This document shows, in pieces, positions 7,657-15,202 of a stretch of 16,061 nt of DNA. The position numbers and the translations under genes are program-made. Every line of letters begins with the position of its first letter. Position 1 is the stretch's first letter. Below the pieces are notes generated by a model. It was given only the letters and a program-made list of their open reading frames with translations, ran no database searches and had not been told where the DNA came from. The stretch lies in NCBI GenBank assembly GCA_947632255.1, contig CANROL010000010.1:1-16061 (forward strand), read 5' to 3'. The DNA comes from an uncultured Bacilli bacterium (GTDB lineage Bacteria; Bacillota_I; Bacilli_A; RF39; UBA660).

Positions 7657-7691
7657 AATAAGAAATTTGATGGAATGGAAGTGAAAAATAT

Positions 7692-9992
7692 ATGGACCAG
7701 ATTCTCCCTGTAATCCTCTTAAAAGGTTTAATATTACTTCCTAACGAAGAAGTAAAAATAGAATTAAATAATAAAATAAGTAAAGATGTAACTAGTTTAG
7801 CTACTAAACACTATAATCGTGAAGTTTTAGTAATTACCCCCATTAATAACTTAGAAGAAACCCCAGAAGTAAGTGACTTACCTTCATATGGTGTAATAGC
7901 CAAAATTAAAAGTCGTATTGAACTACCAAGCACTAATGTCCGGATAACTCTAAAAGGCCTAGACCGAGTTAAAATCTTAAAATTTAATAATAATAAAAAT
8001 CATCCTGATATCTTAGAAGCTCATTTTACTAAAATTGAATTACCTCAGTTAGATGAAATAGAATATATTGCTATTATTCAAAAACTAAAAGATTTAACTA
8101 ATGAATTCGTTAATAAATCCCCCCAAATATCTAATAGTATTTTAAATACCATTAATACTATTGATGATTTATCTACTCTTACGGATACTATCTGTTCTTT
8201 TATTCCTTTATCATTTCAAAAGAAATTATCCTATGTAGCCGAGATTAATGCGATATATCGGGCTAAAAATTTAATTAAAGAATTAAAAATAGAACTTGAA
8301 ATATTAAAATTAGATGACAAATTAGAAGAAGAACTAACTAGTAGTTTAGAACAAAATCAAAAAGAATTTATTTTAAAAGAAAAGATTAAAGCTATTGAAA
8401 AAGAGCTAGGGGAGTATAATGAACCTACTAAAGATTATTTAACTAAATTAGATAGTTTAAAATTACCTAAAAAGACTTATCAAAAAATATTTAATGAAAT
8501 AGAAAAATTAGCTTATACTACTGATATATCCCCAGAACAAGCTATGATAAGAAATTATTTAGATTGGATATTAAATTTACCTTGGCAAAAAGAAACTTTT
8601 GAAAATAACAATTTAACTGATATTAAAAATAAATTAGATGCTACTCATTTTGGCTTAGAAGAAATAAAAACAAGAATATTAGAATATGTAGCTTTAAAAA
8701 ATAATAATCCTGATTTAAAAAGTCCTATTATTTGTTTAGTAGGCCCTCCTGGCACTGGTAAAACAAGTATAGCTAAAAATATTGCCCAAGCTCTTAATCG
8801 GGAATTTTATAAAATAAGTGTAGGAGGTCTTAATGATACTTCAGAATTAATGGGCCATAAAAGAACCTATATGGGCTCTAGTCCTGGTAAAATAATTCAA
8901 GGTTTAAGAAAATGTCATAGTAAAAATCCATTAATGTTAATAGATGAAGTAGATAAAATTACAATTAATTATCAAGATGATCCCTCAAGTTGCTTATTAG
9001 AAATCCTTGATCGTGAGCAAAATACCGAATTTATGGATAACTATCTTGAAGAACCTTTTGATTTATCTAAAATATTCTTTATTCTAACGGCTAATAATTT
9101 AGATAATATTCCTGAAGCTCTTCAAAATCGTTTAGAAATAATTAATGTATCTAGTTATACCAATTATGAAAAAATAGCTTTAGCTAAAAAATATTTAATT
9201 CCTAAAATATTAGAAGAAAATAATATTGATAATAAAATAATATCTATTAGTGATGAAATGTTTAATTACTTAATTGATGCTTATACTAATGAAGCCGGGG
9301 TAAGAGAATTAAGACTTGTTTTAGAAAAAATAATTCGTAAAATAGTTTTATTAGGTTTACAAAATAATCGTACTAAAATAAGTAAAATAAAACTAAAAGA
9401 ATTTTTAGGTATACCTAAATATGAAAAAATTATTAATAAAAAATATGATTATGCTGGACGGATTAATGCTTTAGGTATATCTGGCTATGGAGGCTTAATA
9501 ATACCTGTTGAAGCTTGTATTTTTGAAGGTAAAGGTCAAATTATTTTAACGGGTATGTTAGGTAAAGTAATGGAAGAATCAACTAAAGTAGCTCTTGATT
9601 ATATTAAATCCCATCAAAAAGAATTTCATTTATTAGATTTCTTCTTTAATCTTAAAGATATTCATATCCATTTTCTAGAAGGTGCCACCAAAAAAGATGG
9701 TCCTAGCGCTGGTATGGCTATTACAACTTGTCTTTTAAGTTTATTATTAAATAAAAAAATAAATAATACTTATGCCTTTACGGGGGAAATAACTTTAACT
9801 GGGGAAATATTAAAAGTTGGAGGTCTTAAAGCTAAAATAATCGGGGCTTATAATAACAATATTAAAAGAATATATATCCCAGAAGCTAATCGCGAAGATT
9901 TAGATGAAATACCCGATGCTATAAAAGAAGAATTAGAAATAATCTTAGTTAAAAATTATAATGAAATATTTCCCGAATTATTTGCTAATTAA
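7692..9992 (+). CDS. lon: ATP-dependent Lon protease (LonA)
   Basis: Cytoplasmic AAA+ serine protease that degrades damaged and regulatory proteins. Residues 1-200 form the N-terminal substrate domain (LPVILLKGLILLPNEE start) and 200-300 the helical linker. The AAA+ module has Walker A GPPGTGKT (351-358), RTYMGSSPGK (391-400), Walker B LMLIDEVDK (414-422) and TANNLDNIPEALQNRLEII (466-484). The proteolytic domain has DGPSAG with Ser672 and, 43 residues later, Lys715 in GGLKAK, the same spacing as the E. coli Ser679/Lys722 dyad. At 766 residues it is complete. GAAGTGA at 7678-7684 serves as ribosome site. No clear terminator follows, so read-through into murF is possible even though murF has its own -10 box. 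Confidence 0.97.
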   Translation: MDQILPVILLKGLILLPNEEVKIELNNKISKDVTSLATKHYNREVLVITPINNLEETPEVSDLPSYGVIAKIKSRIELPSTNVRITLKGLDRVKILKFNNNKNHPDILEAHFTKIELPQLDEIEYIAIIQKLKDLTNEFVNKSPQISNSILNTINTIDDLSTLTDTICSFIPLSFQKKLSYVAEINAIYRAKNLIKELKIELEILKLDDKLEEELTSSLEQNQKEFILKEKIKAIEKELGEYNEPTKDYLTKLDSLKLPKKTYQKIFNEIEKLAYTTDISPEQAMIRNYLDWILNLPWQKETFENNNLTDIKNKLDATHFGLEEIKTRILEYVALKNNNPDLKSPIICLVGPPGTGKTSIAKNIAQALNREFYKISVGGLNDTSELMGHKRTYMGSSPGKIIQGLRKCHSKNPLMLIDEVDKITINYQDDPSSCLLEILDREQNTEFMDNYLEEPFDLSKIFFILTANNLDNIPEALQNRLEIINVSSYTNYEKIALAKKYLIPKILEENNIDNKIISISDEMFNYLIDAYTNEAGVRELRLVLEKIIRKIVLLGLQNNRTKISKIKLKEFLGIPKYEKIINKKYDYAGRINALGISGYGGLIIPVEACIFEGKGQIILTGMLGKVMEESTKVALDYIKSHQKEFHLLDFFFNLKDIHIHFLEGATKKDGPSAGMAITTCLLSLLLNKKINNTYAFTGEITLTGEILKVGGLKAKIIGAYNNNIKRIYIPEANREDLDEIPDAIKEELEIILVKNYNEIFPELFAN

Positions 9993-10009
9993 TGTCGAAT
10001 TTTGTTAAA
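9993..10009 (+). promoter_or_regulatory. Tandem TGTCGAA-like boxes upstream of murF
   Basis: TGTCGAA at 9993-9999 and the degenerate TGTTAAA at 10003-10009, a 10-bp period. The first 13 bases recur exactly at 11425-11437. TGNCGAA is the published Spo0A box consensus in Bacillus. Whether Spo0A exists in this organism cannot be seen here, so the binding-site reading is inference. Confidence 0.35.
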
Positions 10010-10043
10010 AATAATAAAAAATAGAAATAAAATAGGGAATTAA

Positions 10044-10052
10044 TGCTATAAT
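10044..10052 (+). promoter_or_regulatory. Extended -10 promoter of murF
   Basis: TGC followed by TATAAT (10047-10052) is an extended -10 element; no good -35 lies 16-18 bp upstream. The start is predicted near 10059, right on the GGTGA ribosome site at 10059-10063. Confidence 0.65.
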
Positions 10053-10069
10053 TAAAGTGGTGATAAATA

Positions 10070-11416
10070 ATGCTAATTAAAAATATTTTAGGTCTAAATA
10101 ATGCCCAACTTATCTATGGTAATGAATTAGATGAATTAAATAATTTTTCCAAAGATACCAGAACCATGTCTAAAAATGCTACTTATTTAGGTTTAGAAGG
10201 GGAAAACTATAATGGTAGTACTTTTTATAAGGAAGCCATAGAAAAAGGAGCTAAAACTTGTATTTTAAATAATATTCCTTTAGATTATGAATTTATTAAA
10301 AATAATAATTGTAATATTATAATAGTCGATAATGTTTTAGATTTTCTTATATCATTAGCTAAATTAAAAAGATTAGAAATTAATATTCCTATTATTGCTA
10401 TAACCGGAAGTGTCGGGAAAACTAGTACTAAAAATATTATTGCCGATACTCTTCAAGTAAAATATAAAGTATTAAAAACATCAGGTAATTTAAATACCGT
10501 AATTGGTCTATGTTTAACTCTATTAAGTATTACTGATGAAGAAGTTATAGTCTTAGAAATGGGTATGAATAAAAAAGGGGAAATAAGCTTACTTACCAGT
10601 ATTGCCAGACCAACAATTGGTGTCATCACTAATATTGGTACTGCCCACATAGGTAATCTAGGAAGTAGAGAAAATATCCTAAAAGCTAAATTAGAATTAT
10701 TAGAAGGCTTAAATGGACCACTTATTATTAATAATGATAATGATTTATTACATAACTGGTCTAAAACTGCAAATTATAAAGGTCAAGTTATTACATATGG
10801 TATTGATACTCCAAGTAATTATACTGCTAAAAATATAAAATATAATACTTTAGGAAGTAGTTTTACTATTGAAAATGAACAAATTAATTTAAATATCTTA
10901 GGTAAACATTTTATATATAATGCCTTAGTTGCCTTAGCTATTGCCGATTTATTTAATATAGATCATAAATTAATTTATCCTGTTTTTAATAATTTGACTT
11001 TAGAAGAACATCGTACCAATATTATAAAACGTCATGATTATACTATAATTGATGATACTTATAATGCTAGTTATGATTCGGTTTATTATGATTTAGAAAT
11101 CTTAAAATCTTTTTCTGATCGTAAAATAGTCGTTCTAGGGGATATCTTAGAACTTGGAAATTATGGTCCTGAAATTCATCGCAATATTGGTAAATTAATA
11201 CCCAATACTTGTGATATCTTAATAACCGTGGGAGACTTATCCCAATATATAAATGAAGAAGCTCTAAAAAATGGTTTTAATAAAGCTAATTCTTATCATT
11301 TTAAAACTAATATAGAAGCCATCAAATGTCTTAATAATCTAATAACTACTGATGATGTTATCTTATTAAAAGCAAGTCATGGCCTAAACTTCTTAGAAAT
11401 ATTAAATAATATCTAA
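10070..11416 (+). CDS. murF: UDP-MurNAc-tripeptide--D-alanyl-D-alanine ligase
   Basis: Mur ligase that adds D-Ala-D-Ala to the UDP-MurNAc-tripeptide, the last cytoplasmic step of the peptidoglycan peptide stem. At 448 residues it has normal length. Motifs: an N-terminal substrate-binding domain with FSKDTRTMSKNATYLGLEGE (26-45), the ATP loop GSVGKTST (113-120), EMGMNKKGEI (163-172), TNIGTAHIGNLGS (187-199), the AKLEL segment with Lys207 at the usual carbamylated position, then DDTYNASYDS (328-337) and VLGDILELG (355-363), which separate MurF from MurC, MurD and MurE. GGTGA sits 6 bases before the ATG. Its presence argues for a walled cell and against a true mycoplasma. Confidence 0.96.
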   Translation: MLIKNILGLNNAQLIYGNELDELNNFSKDTRTMSKNATYLGLEGENYNGSTFYKEAIEKGAKTCILNNIPLDYEFIKNNNCNIIIVDNVLDFLISLAKLKRLEINIPIIAITGSVGKTSTKNIIADTLQVKYKVLKTSGNLNTVIGLCLTLLSITDEEVIVLEMGMNKKGEISLLTSIARPTIGVITNIGTAHIGNLGSRENILKAKLELLEGLNGPLIINNDNDLLHNWSKTANYKGQVITYGIDTPSNYTAKNIKYNTLGSSFTIENEQINLNILGKHFIYNALVALAIADLFNIDHKLIYPVFNNLTLEEHRTNIIKRHDYTIIDDTYNASYDSVYYDLEILKSFSDRKIVVLGDILELGNYGPEIHRNIGKLIPNTCDILITVGDLSQYINEEALKNGFNKANSYHFKTNIEAIKCLNNLITTDDVILLKASHGLNFLEILNNI

Positions 11417-11419
11417 CTT

Positions 11420-11449
11420 AATCGTGTCGAATTTTGTCGAACGATTTTT
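11420..11449 (+). terminator. Rho-independent terminator of murF
   Basis: AATCGT (11420-11425) pairs with ACGATT (11441-11446), and inside this TCGA (11427-11430) pairs with TCGA (11437-11440) past a single bulged G, leaving the 6-nt loop ATTTTG; TTTTT follows to 11449. Ten pairs in all. The stem contains two TGTCGAA boxes exactly 10 bp apart. Confidence 0.8.
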
Positions 11450-11485
11450 CTTGCATTTTCTATTATTTATCTGTAAAATAAAAAA

Positions 11486-11567
11486 TGTAGTTCTGAATTA
11501 ATCCCTACACTCCTAAAACTATATCTTTTAAAGCATAAATAATACCTTAAACTTATTCAGAACTACA
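11486..11567 (-). terminator. 13-bp inverted repeat, likely terminator of the minus-strand small gene
   Basis: TGTAGTTCTGAAT (11486-11498) and ATTCAGAACTACA (11555-11567) are exact reverse complements, 56 nt apart. Read on the minus strand, the repeat starts 6 bases after the stop codon of the 32-residue gene and ends in six T residues (complement of 11480-11485), as a terminator would. The loop is unusually long. A shorter alternative hairpin (TGTAG/CTACA) can form within the distal part. Confidence 0.55.
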
Positions 11568-11573
11568 CTTTTA

Positions 11574-11672
11574 TTATGAAGCAATCGCATATGATACAAT
11601 TGTTGCAATAACACTTGCTACCATAGCAATTAACATACACCAAGTAACTATTTTTTTAGTTCTTTTTTTCAT
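11574..11672 (-). CDS. 32-residue membrane peptide, DUF4044-like
   Basis: A minus-strand frame of 32 codons from ATG at 11672 to TAA at 11574: a basic start (MKKRTKK) followed by IVTWCMLIAMVASVIATIVS and a short tail YAIAS. GGTGAT lies 5 bases before the ATG, a ribosome site of the type used by neighbouring genes. The layout of Lys/Arg-rich start, Trp and one membrane helix resembles the tiny DUF4044 membrane proteins of Bacillota; this is from memory and not tested. It is divergent from the gene at 11754 and is followed by an inverted repeat with a T-run. It could alternatively be a small toxin-like peptide, but no antitoxin RNA or partner is evident. Confidence 0.65.
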   Translation of the reverse strand: MKKRTKKIVTWCMLIAMVASVIATIVSYAIAS

Positions 11673-11733
11673 TTATCATCACCATTTTTCTTTAATCACT
11701 TAATAATTTATCATATTTTAATCAATAATGCAA

Positions 11734-11739
11734 TATAAT
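11734..11739 (+). promoter_or_regulatory. -10 box of the SpoIIM-like gene
   Basis: TATAAT at 11734-11739, five bases before the GGTGA ribosome site (11745-11749). No convincing -35 or TG extension. It lies in an 81-bp divergent spacer shared with the minus-strand small gene. Confidence 0.5.
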
Positions 11740-11753
11740 TTAATGGTGAAAAT

Positions 11754-12329
11754 ATGCTTAATCTAACTAAATTTAATCCTAAATTAAATAAAAAAGTTAT
11801 CTATCTACTTCTTATAGCTATTCTAATAAGTGTATTATTATATTTTAAAATAGATAATACTAATCTTTTAAAAGAATTACAAAACCTTGATAATCTTTTA
11901 TTAAATACGCATTTTAACTTAATTATTTGGCATTTTCTTCTTATAGCCATTTTAACTTTTATCATCTTAATAGGTTTAGGTTATATATTTATTCCTTTAT
12001 ATTTTATCTTTGAATTTAGTTGTATCTTTTATCAAATATTAATATTTTTAAAATTAGCTAGTTTTAAAGGCTTATTATTTAGTTTAATCTATAATATTAT
12101 CTTAAAAAGTTTTTATCTTATTTTAATAATCTTCTTTATAAAAAAATTAACTAATATTATTAAATTATTAATAAAAAGTTTTTTAAATAAAATAACTATT
12201 GATAAAAATATCTTATTTACGAATTTAAAAGCTTTAATAATCTTATTCTTTCTTATTATAATAAATGATCTTATTATTTATTTTTGGGGTACTAAAATCT
12301 TATTAAAATTCATCTTTATCTTGAAATAG
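11754..12329 (+). CDS. Multi-pass membrane protein, SpoIIM-like
   Basis: 191 residues, very rich in Leu, Ile and Phe, with about five hydrophobic helices (roughly 15-31, 55-75, 78-98, 105-127 and 158-185) and Lys-rich loops. The layout follows SpoIIM/DUF95: an N-terminal helix, an extracellular segment, a central helical block with a Gly-rich turn (LIGLGYIFIPLYFIFEF), a Lys-rich loop near KKLTNIIKLL, then a last helix after LFTNLKAL. SpoIIM is part of the membrane complex driving engulfment in sporulating Bacillota, but related proteins occur in non-sporulators. The match is by architecture and low-level resemblance only; a generic membrane protein is the alternative. GGTGA sits 4 bases before the ATG. 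The mnmA promoter overlaps its 3' end. Confidence 0.5.
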   Translation: MLNLTKFNPKLNKKVIYLLLIAILISVLLYFKIDNTNLLKELQNLDNLLLNTHFNLIIWHFLLIAILTFIILIGLGYIFIPLYFIFEFSCIFYQILIFLKLASFKGLLFSLIYNIILKSFYLILIIFFIKKLTNIIKLLIKSFLNKITIDKNILFTNLKALIILFFLIIINDLIIYFWGTKILLKFIFILK

Positions 12330-12349
12330 TTTAAATTTAAAATTATAAT
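12321..12349 (+). promoter_or_regulatory. Promoter of mnmA
   Basis: TTGAAA (12321-12326), a 17-bp spacer and TATAAT (12344-12349). The -35 box is formed by the last two sense codons of the preceding gene. The start is predicted near 12356, on the GTGA ribosome site (12356-12359), giving a leader of about 9 nt. Confidence 0.8.
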
Positions 12350-12364
12350 ATAGCTGTGATGTAT

Positions 12365-13468
12365 ATGAAAAAAGTAATTGTTGGAATAAGTGGAGGAGTA
12401 GACTCCGCGGTTAGTGCTATTTTACTTAAAGAACAAGGTTATGAAGTAGAAGGCTTATTTATGCGTAATTGGGATTCTATGCTTAATAATGACTTATTAG
12501 GTAATCCTAATTTTAATGAAAATATATGTCCTCAAGAACAAGATTATAATGATGCTTTAAAAGCTTGTGAAATAATAGGTATTAAACTTCATCGCGTTGA
12601 TTTTATTAAAGAATATTGGGATTATGTATTTACTTATTTTTTAGAAGAATTAAAAAAAGGGCATACTCCTAATCCTGATATGTTATGTAATAAATTTATT
12701 AAATTTGATTTATTTAAAAAAGAAGCTTTAAAACTAGGAGCAGATTATATCGCAACTGGTCATTATGCTAAAGTTATAAATAATAGTTTATATAAAGCTA
12801 AAGATCAAAATAAAGATCAAACTTATTTTTTAGCGGATATTACTAAAGAGCAATTAGAAAATGTTTTATTTCCTCTTGGGGATTTAACTAAACCCGAAGT
12901 AAGAGCTATTGCCGAAAAATATCAATTAAATATAGCTCATAAAAAAGATTCCACGGGTATATGTTTTATTGGGGAACGTCATTTTCAAGAATTTATTAAA
13001 AATTATTTAAAACCTAATCCTGGTCCTATTGTAGATGTTGTAACCCAAAAAGTCATTGGTACTCATACTGGTCTTATGAATTATACGATTGGTCAACGTC
13101 GTAATGTTGGTTTAAGTGGGGATGAACTTCGCCATTATGTCTGTGGTAAAAATGTTGCTAAAAACATTTTATATGTTGCTTATGGTGATAGTGAATACTT
13201 ATATAGTGATGAATGTACCTTAGATAATATAAACTTAATTGAAGGTCCACTTCCTCCTAAATTAATGGCTAAATTTCGCTACCGAAGTGAAGATATTCCA
13301 GTTGAAGTAATTAGTCAAAATAATCATGAAATTCGTCTTAAATATCCTACTAAAGCTAAGAGTATTACTCCTGGTCAAGCTTGCGTCTTTTACGATCAAG
13401 ATAAATGTTTAGGCTGTGGTTTTATTAAAGAAGTTTATAAAAATGGGGAAAAATTATGGTATTTATAA
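12365..13468 (+). CDS. mnmA: tRNA-specific 2-thiouridylase
   Basis: Adds sulfur to C2 of the wobble uridine (U34) in tRNA Lys, Glu and Gln, using ATP and a relayed sulfur. PP-loop GISGGVDSA (7-15), with SGGVDS binding ATP; the TPNPDMLCNKFIKF segment carries catalytic Cys108 and the STGICFIGER segment carries the second catalytic Cys200. ATGHYAK and NYTIGQRRNVGLSG are also typical. It is 367 residues from the ATG at 12365. The in-frame GTG at 12356 and ATG at 12359 are less likely starts because the promoter puts the transcript end at about 12356 and GTGA then serves as ribosome site. No terminator is visible before the next promoter. Its tRNA(Gln) substrate is also the product of GatCAB action. 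Confidence 0.96.
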   Translation: MKKVIVGISGGVDSAVSAILLKEQGYEVEGLFMRNWDSMLNNDLLGNPNFNENICPQEQDYNDALKACEIIGIKLHRVDFIKEYWDYVFTYFLEELKKGHTPNPDMLCNKFIKFDLFKKEALKLGADYIATGHYAKVINNSLYKAKDQNKDQTYFLADITKEQLENVLFPLGDLTKPEVRAIAEKYQLNIAHKKDSTGICFIGERHFQEFIKNYLKPNPGPIVDVVTQKVIGTHTGLMNYTIGQRRNVGLSGDELRHYVCGKNVAKNILYVAYGDSEYLYSDECTLDNINLIEGPLPPKLMAKFRYRSEDIPVEVISQNNHEIRLKYPTKAKSITPGQACVFYDQDKCLGCGFIKEVYKNGEKLWYL

Positions 13469-13499
13469 TTTAACTCATGCAAAAACATTTAACAACTAC

Positions 13500-13528
13500 T
13501 TGACATTAAATAATGAAAATTTTATAAT
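13500..13528 (+). promoter_or_regulatory. Perfect consensus promoter of the HTH/exoprotein operon
   Basis: TTGACA (13500-13505), a 17-bp spacer and TATAAT (13523-13528). It is flanked by weak A/T dyads (CTACT/AGTAG, TTAAAT/ATTTAA) that could serve an autoregulator but are short. The leader is about 21 nt with GAGGAG at 13543-13548. Confidence 0.88.
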
Positions 13529-13555
13529 TAATTTAAATAGTAGAGGAGAAATAAT

Positions 13556-14332
13556 ATGAATAGTCTTAATGAATTATTACAAGAATTAGGCATTTCTAAA
13601 GTTCGCTTAGCTAAATATTTAAATGTTTCTAGACAAATGGTTTATAATTATTTAGAATTAGATGATATAAGTAAATGGCCTAAAGAAAAGAAAATTTTAC
13701 TTTTAAAATTATTAGATATTGAAGATGGTGATGAAAAAACTATAAGTAATATTAAAATAACCACAGATTACTTAATGGCTGTTGAAAATAGACTTAATCT
13801 AGGTGTTAAATCATCAAGTGATATGGATAATTATTTAAATATGAGTGGTCTTAGTGAAGAAAATAAAACTTTAATCGCTGACATAACTTATTTAATTAAA
13901 GAAAAATTATTAGATGAAAATAAAAAAGAAGAAAACACTTATGCGATGAACTATCTATACCATTTATTACAATCTATGGATAATGTTCCTGAAATAAAAT
14001 ATATTCTTAGTTATATATCTAAAACTACTGGTTTTATTAATCCTGAAGAATATGCTTTTAATGAAGAACATCAATTTATTTTTGAAGGCATTTTATATTC
14101 AGCCTTAACTTTATACAACAATGGGGGAGCAAGTCGTAGTAAACTTATGGAAAGCCATAAACGATTTGTTCAAGAAATAGAACAAAAAAATGAAGAAAAA
14201 TTAAGTCGTACTCAGCAACTAAATACCACGAAAATACAAGCCTTAAGAGAACTAGGCTATAATGAAATAAATGAAAGTAATGCCGCCGAAGTATTTGAAA
14301 AAATTGCCGAAATTCAAGCAAGAAAGGTCTAA
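13556..14332 (+). CDS. Helix-turn-helix DNA-binding protein
   Basis: 258 residues. Residues 4-55 look like an XRE/Cro-type helix-turn-helix domain: LLQELGISKVRLAKYLNVSRQMVYNYLEL, with the turn around LNVS and the recognition helix in SRQMVYNYL. The remaining 200 residues are helical and acidic, of unrecognised family, ending in a probable coiled coil (HKRFVQEIEQKNEEKLSRTQQLN) and a short ALRELGYNEIN segment. It is well expressed by sequence criteria: perfect promoter plus GAGGAG 7 bases before the ATG. The following gene starts one base after its stop codon, so the two form an operon. Likely a transcription regulator, perhaps of its own operon; the target is unknown. Confidence 0.85.
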   Translation: MNSLNELLQELGISKVRLAKYLNVSRQMVYNYLELDDISKWPKEKKILLLKLLDIEDGDEKTISNIKITTDYLMAVENRLNLGVKSSSDMDNYLNMSGLSEENKTLIADITYLIKEKLLDENKKEENTYAMNYLYHLLQSMDNVPEIKYILSYISKTTGFINPEEYAFNEEHQFIFEGILYSALTLYNNGGASRSKLMESHKRFVQEIEQKNEEKLSRTQQLNTTKIQALRELGYNEINESNAAEVFEKIAEIQARKV

Positions 14333-14333
14333 T

Positions 14334-15149
14334 ATGAAAAAAAATTGTTATTTAATTATTGCTTGTGTTGTTTTGGTATTAGCTATCATAATCATTTTTG
14401 TTGGGGATAAAAGCTTAGATATTACATCTGAAGAAATTACTAAGTTATATAATACTTTAGGCACTCCTGATTTAAATATCTGTGGTGGTTTAAATACCTA
14501 TACTGCTAAAGAATTAAAAGTCACTGATATTCCTTTAGAAAATCGTTTATGTGAAGCTTACTATAATATGGATGATAAAGATAAAATAAATGAAAATATT
14601 AAAAGTAATAAAGTTAGTTCATCCAAAAATCCTTTATGTGAAATAGAGGAGGGGATATCTTTCTTAGCATCTAGTGATACTAAAGAATGTAGCTATTCCC
14701 ATATTAGTAAAGAAAGTATAAACACCTCTTATAAAGCTTTATTTGGAACCGACATTACGGAATATTTACCATTTAATTTAACATCTGATTCTACATGTTT
14801 TATGAAAGATGAAGAATACTACTGTGGATCAACAGAAACTATTAATATGACCTTAAACCCTGATACTAATATTTTAAGACTTAAAAATAAAGCTTTAAAA
14901 ACCTACAGTGGCGAAATAATTATTGAAGATTATTTCTTACGTATATCTGGTGGTAAATGTTATCTAACCAATGGGTTAGGGGAGGAAAGTACTGATTGTA
15001 CTACTGCCCTAAGTAAGTATGAAGATTTTAATACATTAAGTGATGAAGAAAAAAATTCATTTATTAAAAAATATGGTCAAAAATATCGTCATGTCTTTAA
15101 AAAAGATGCTGATAATAATTACTACTGGTATAAAAGTTATCAAAAATAA
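14334..15149 (+). CDS. Membrane-anchored, cysteine-rich extracytoplasmic protein
   Basis: Family not recognised. The start is set at ATG 14334 (271 residues): AAAGGT lies 5 bases upstream and the protein then begins MKKN plus a hydrophobic helix (5-23). A longer frame from 14271 overlaps the HTH gene and would put a Lys-rich extension before the helix. The remainder is polar and probably outside the cell. It contains eight Cys (50, 73, 102, 119, 155, 164, 209, 222), an even number compatible with four disulfides, which is unusual for low-GC Gram-positive exoproteins. The segment CFMKDEEYYC brings two Cys close together. Pairing with an HTH gene could mean a sensor or a regulated surface protein; that is inference. 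Confidence 0.82.
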   Translation: MKKNCYLIIACVVLVLAIIIIFVGDKSLDITSEEITKLYNTLGTPDLNICGGLNTYTAKELKVTDIPLENRLCEAYYNMDDKDKINENIKSNKVSSSKNPLCEIEEGISFLASSDTKECSYSHISKESINTSYKALFGTDITEYLPFNLTSDSTCFMKDEEYYCGSTETINMTLNPDTNILRLKNKALKTYSGEIIIEDYFLRISGGKCYLTNGLGEESTDCTTALSKYEDFNTLSDEEKNSFIKKYGQKYRHVFKKDADNNYYWYKSYQK

Positions 15150-15173
15150 AAAGAGAGAAACCCCCTCTTTTTT
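15150..15173 (+). terminator. Rho-independent terminator after the cysteine-rich protein gene
   Basis: An AAAGAG stem (15150-15155) pairs with CTCTTT (15165-15170), with an alternative register using AGAGAG; the loop holds CCCC, and T residues continue to 15173. It directly follows the stop codon. Confidence 0.8.
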
Positions 15174-15202
15174 CTTATCTAAACTCCCCCTTCTTATCTA
15201 AA
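15172..15202. repeat. 12-bp direct repeat
   Basis: TTCTTATCTAAA occurs at 15172-15183 and again at 15191-15202 (19-bp period), the first copy overlapping the terminator T-run. The sequence between them contains CTCCCCC, similar to the terminator loop, so this may be a partial duplication of the terminator tail. Confidence 0.6.

Noticed and set aside
10453..10650. 65-codon minus-strand frame inside murF
   Set aside because: Overlaps the conserved core of murF; a shadow of its codon pattern.
14271..14333. Upstream start of the cysteine-rich protein
   Set aside because: Overlaps the HTH gene by 62 bases and adds a basic stretch before the signal/anchor helix; the ATG at 14334 has a ribosome site.
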